Assembly: GCA_026000155.1 (NCBI GenBank)
Contig: BNYG01000079.1
Span: 1 to 5,134 of the forward strand
Direction: 5' to 3'
DNA: 5,134 bases
Source: Bacteroidia bacterium
Lineage (GTDB): Bacteria > Bacteroidota > Bacteroidia > Bacteroidales > Azobacteroidaceae
Shown here: in pieces, positions 3,853 to 5,134 of the stretch
Numbering within the stretch: the stretch's first letter is position 1
Layout of the letters: each line of letters starts with the position of its first letter
The notes under the pieces: generated by a model
Seen by the model: only the letters and a program-made list of their open reading frames with translations
Told to the model about the DNA's origin: nothing
The model's database searches: none
Translations under genes and position numbers: made by a program

Positions 3853-4983
3853 ATGAAAATATATATATTATTGATTAGTATCTGCTTGCTTACCGCATGT
3901 ATGAAAAAAAACAGCATAACAGACAATGCTGTATTTACAGTATCTATTGATAAAGATAATTATCAAGAAGAGATACGCTATTCTGAATTGTTTGATAGCT
4001 TGGAATATATTATTTTAGAAACGTCCGACAATGTTTTAATAAAAGAATTAAGCCAAATAAAATATGCCGATGATAAAATCTTTGTATTAGATAAAAGTAC
4101 CCAATCCTTATTTTCATTTGATAGAAAAGGAAAACTAATCTGGAAAATTCAAAATATTGGACAGGGACCAAAAGAATATTCTCAATTAATGGATTTTGAT
4201 ATTGATGAAAAAAACAATCAAATTTTCCTGTTTAGTCGCCACGAGAAAATACAAGTATATGATTTTTCGGGTCAATTTATTAACGAATATAGAATACCAT
4301 TAAGAGGAATTTCTTTCTCCTCAAACGACAATAAGTTATACCTGTATTCCGGTAATAGGGCAAATTTAATTAATGGGAAAAATGAAAATTATGGTTTGTT
4401 GTTTATCAAAGAATCAACCGTTTTAAAGGGAGAACTTCCATTTAAAGAAGAATTGCCCTCCGTTATGATTTATAATTCTCCTAATGCATTCTGTAAATAC
4501 GACAATGAAGTTCGTTTTTTTATGCCTTTTTTAACTAATATATATTCTATTAAGGGAGATAGCCTGTATGTGAAATATTATTTTGATTTTGGGAAGTTCA
4601 ATTTACCTGCTGACTATTTCGATAATCACACGGTTGATGATTTAAACAAAAGTCAATACGCATACGGTTTGAACTCGTATTCTGAAAATCAAAAATATTG
4701 TTTTTTTAAAATTAATTGTAATCAACAGAGTTACACGGTTATCTATTTTAAAGACCAACAGAAAGTGTTGTGTTATGAAAAATTCATGGATGATATTGCC
4801 TATTGTTTCCCCGCTATTTATCAAGCTACAAACGATTATTTCATAGGAGCACGTTATGCGGAAGACCTCTTTATGGAATACAATTATTCAAAAGAGAAAC
4901 GAAAAAATACACTCTTGAAAAAAATAATTTCCGAAATAACGGAAGACAATAATCCTGTGTTATTTTTCTGTCATTTAAAATAA
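3853..4983 (+). CDS. 6-bladed beta-propeller lipoprotein (PF17170/DUF5128-like), cassette 2
   Basis: A 376-residue lipoprotein. The ATG at 3853 is chosen over a TTG at 3820 because it gives an ideal lipoprotein signal, MKIYILLISICLLTAC (lipobox LTAC, Cys16), while the TTG lies in the preceding stem-loop. After the Cys comes MKKNSITDN, without an acidic export signal, suggesting a periplasm-facing anchor (inference). Family marks: YSELFDSLEYIILET (43-57), a blade with LFSFDRKGKL then GQGPKEYSQLMDFDID (103-118), and the C-terminal EDNNPV (364-369). Repeated strands of the type IFLFSRHEKIQVYDFSGQFI fit propeller blades. The shared marks show it is a paralogue of the cassette 1 lipoprotein, but most of the sequence differs. 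It follows the NVEALA gene and precedes repeat A, so it closes the cassette. Binding or signalling roles are guesses. Confidence 0.87.
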   Translation: MKIYILLISICLLTACMKKNSITDNAVFTVSIDKDNYQEEIRYSELFDSLEYIILETSDNVLIKELSQIKYADDKIFVLDKSTQSLFSFDRKGKLIWKIQNIGQGPKEYSQLMDFDIDEKNNQIFLFSRHEKIQVYDFSGQFINEYRIPLRGISFSSNDNKLYLYSGNRANLINGKNENYGLLFIKESTVLKGELPFKEELPSVMIYNSPNAFCKYDNEVRFFMPFLTNIYSIKGDSLYVKYYFDFGKFNLPADYFDNHTVDDLNKSQYAYGLNSYSENQKYCFFKINCNQQSYTVIYFKDQQKVLCYEKFMDDIAYCFPAIYQATNDYFIGARYAEDLFMEYNYSKEKRKNTLLKKIISEITEDNNPVLFFCHLK

Positions 4984-4996
4984 TTTTAAATTCATA

Positions 4997-5134
4997 CCTC
5001 GTTGGGTGTAGTGTAAAAATGATTATATAAATGATTATAATTAAAAAAGAAAGAAATTATGAATAGAATTATTTATCTGTTTTTATTAGCAAGCTCCTAA
5101 TAGACGTAACGTGCAAATAATGAAGTAGTTGTTC
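4997..5134 (+). repeat. Repeat A, copy 3 (runs off the window)
   Basis: Matches copy 2 throughout except t5007. It begins 14 bp after the second propeller gene's stop with only the last codons of the decayed frame found whole at 2692-2889. That shows the repeat boundary cuts into what was coding sequence. The window ends seven bases into the next palindromic element (GTTGTTC, 5128-5134), so another element and probably another cassette follow. Confidence 0.92.
5059..5100 (+). pseudogene. 13-codon leader-like frame in repeat A, copy 3
   Basis: Identical to the frames at 48-89 and 2932-2973, in the same position relative to the next element (27 bp before its first base). Confidence 0.4.

Noticed and set aside
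1..5134. CRISPR array, given three copies of a repeat
   Set aside because: The copies are 123-138 bp and more than 2 kb apart with genes between them. There are no short regularly spaced repeats and no cas genes.

Overview
The window looks like a chromosomal accessory region of a Bacteroidales bacterium (Bacteroides/Parabacteroides-like gut anaerobe). The evidence is an AT-rich background, a NVEALA-motif secreted peptide, two lipoproteins of the Bacteroidota-typical 6-bladed beta-propeller family, A-rich leaders mostly without Shine-Dalgarno sites, and a TTTG / TAnnTTTG promoter. All genes are on the + strand.

The layout is a repeat-delimited array. A nearly identical block of at least 123 bp (138 bp where complete), called repeat A, occurs at 1-123, 2870-3007 and 4997-5134. 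It closes one cassette and opens the next. Each complete A copy holds the end of one reading frame and a 13-codon leader-like start, and runs directly into a GC-rich palindromic element that begins GTTGTTCGGCG. The third copy stops at the window edge just as its element begins, so the array probably continues on both sides.

Cassette 1 (1-2889): repeat A; palindromic element M1 (117-296); a promoter; a putative two-gene toxin-antitoxin module (antitoxin 425-694, MazF/PemK-like toxin 684-989); a solitary right half-element (1031-1087); a promoter-like site; a gene start cut after about eight codons (1259) by element B1 (1283-1461); a 6-bladed beta-propeller lipoprotein (1559-2701); and a decayed gene fragment (2692-2889). 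Cassette 2 (2870-4983): repeat A; element B2 (3001-3208, tail to 3226); a gene-poor 220 bp; a NVEALA peptide (3450-3770); a 20-bp intercistronic stem-loop; and a second propeller lipoprotein (3853-4983). Repeat A follows again.

The functional core appears to be the pair of NVEALA exported peptide plus cell-envelope propeller lipoprotein. It is intact in cassette 2. In cassette 1 the peptide position seems to have been destroyed by an element insertion. The palindromic elements share their ends but not their interiors, and their sequence junctions fall at a GGCTCCAGCC core, so they may have driven shuffling of the array. No transposase is present in the window, so any mobilising enzyme would act from elsewhere. 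Family assignments are by eye from motifs; no searches were run.
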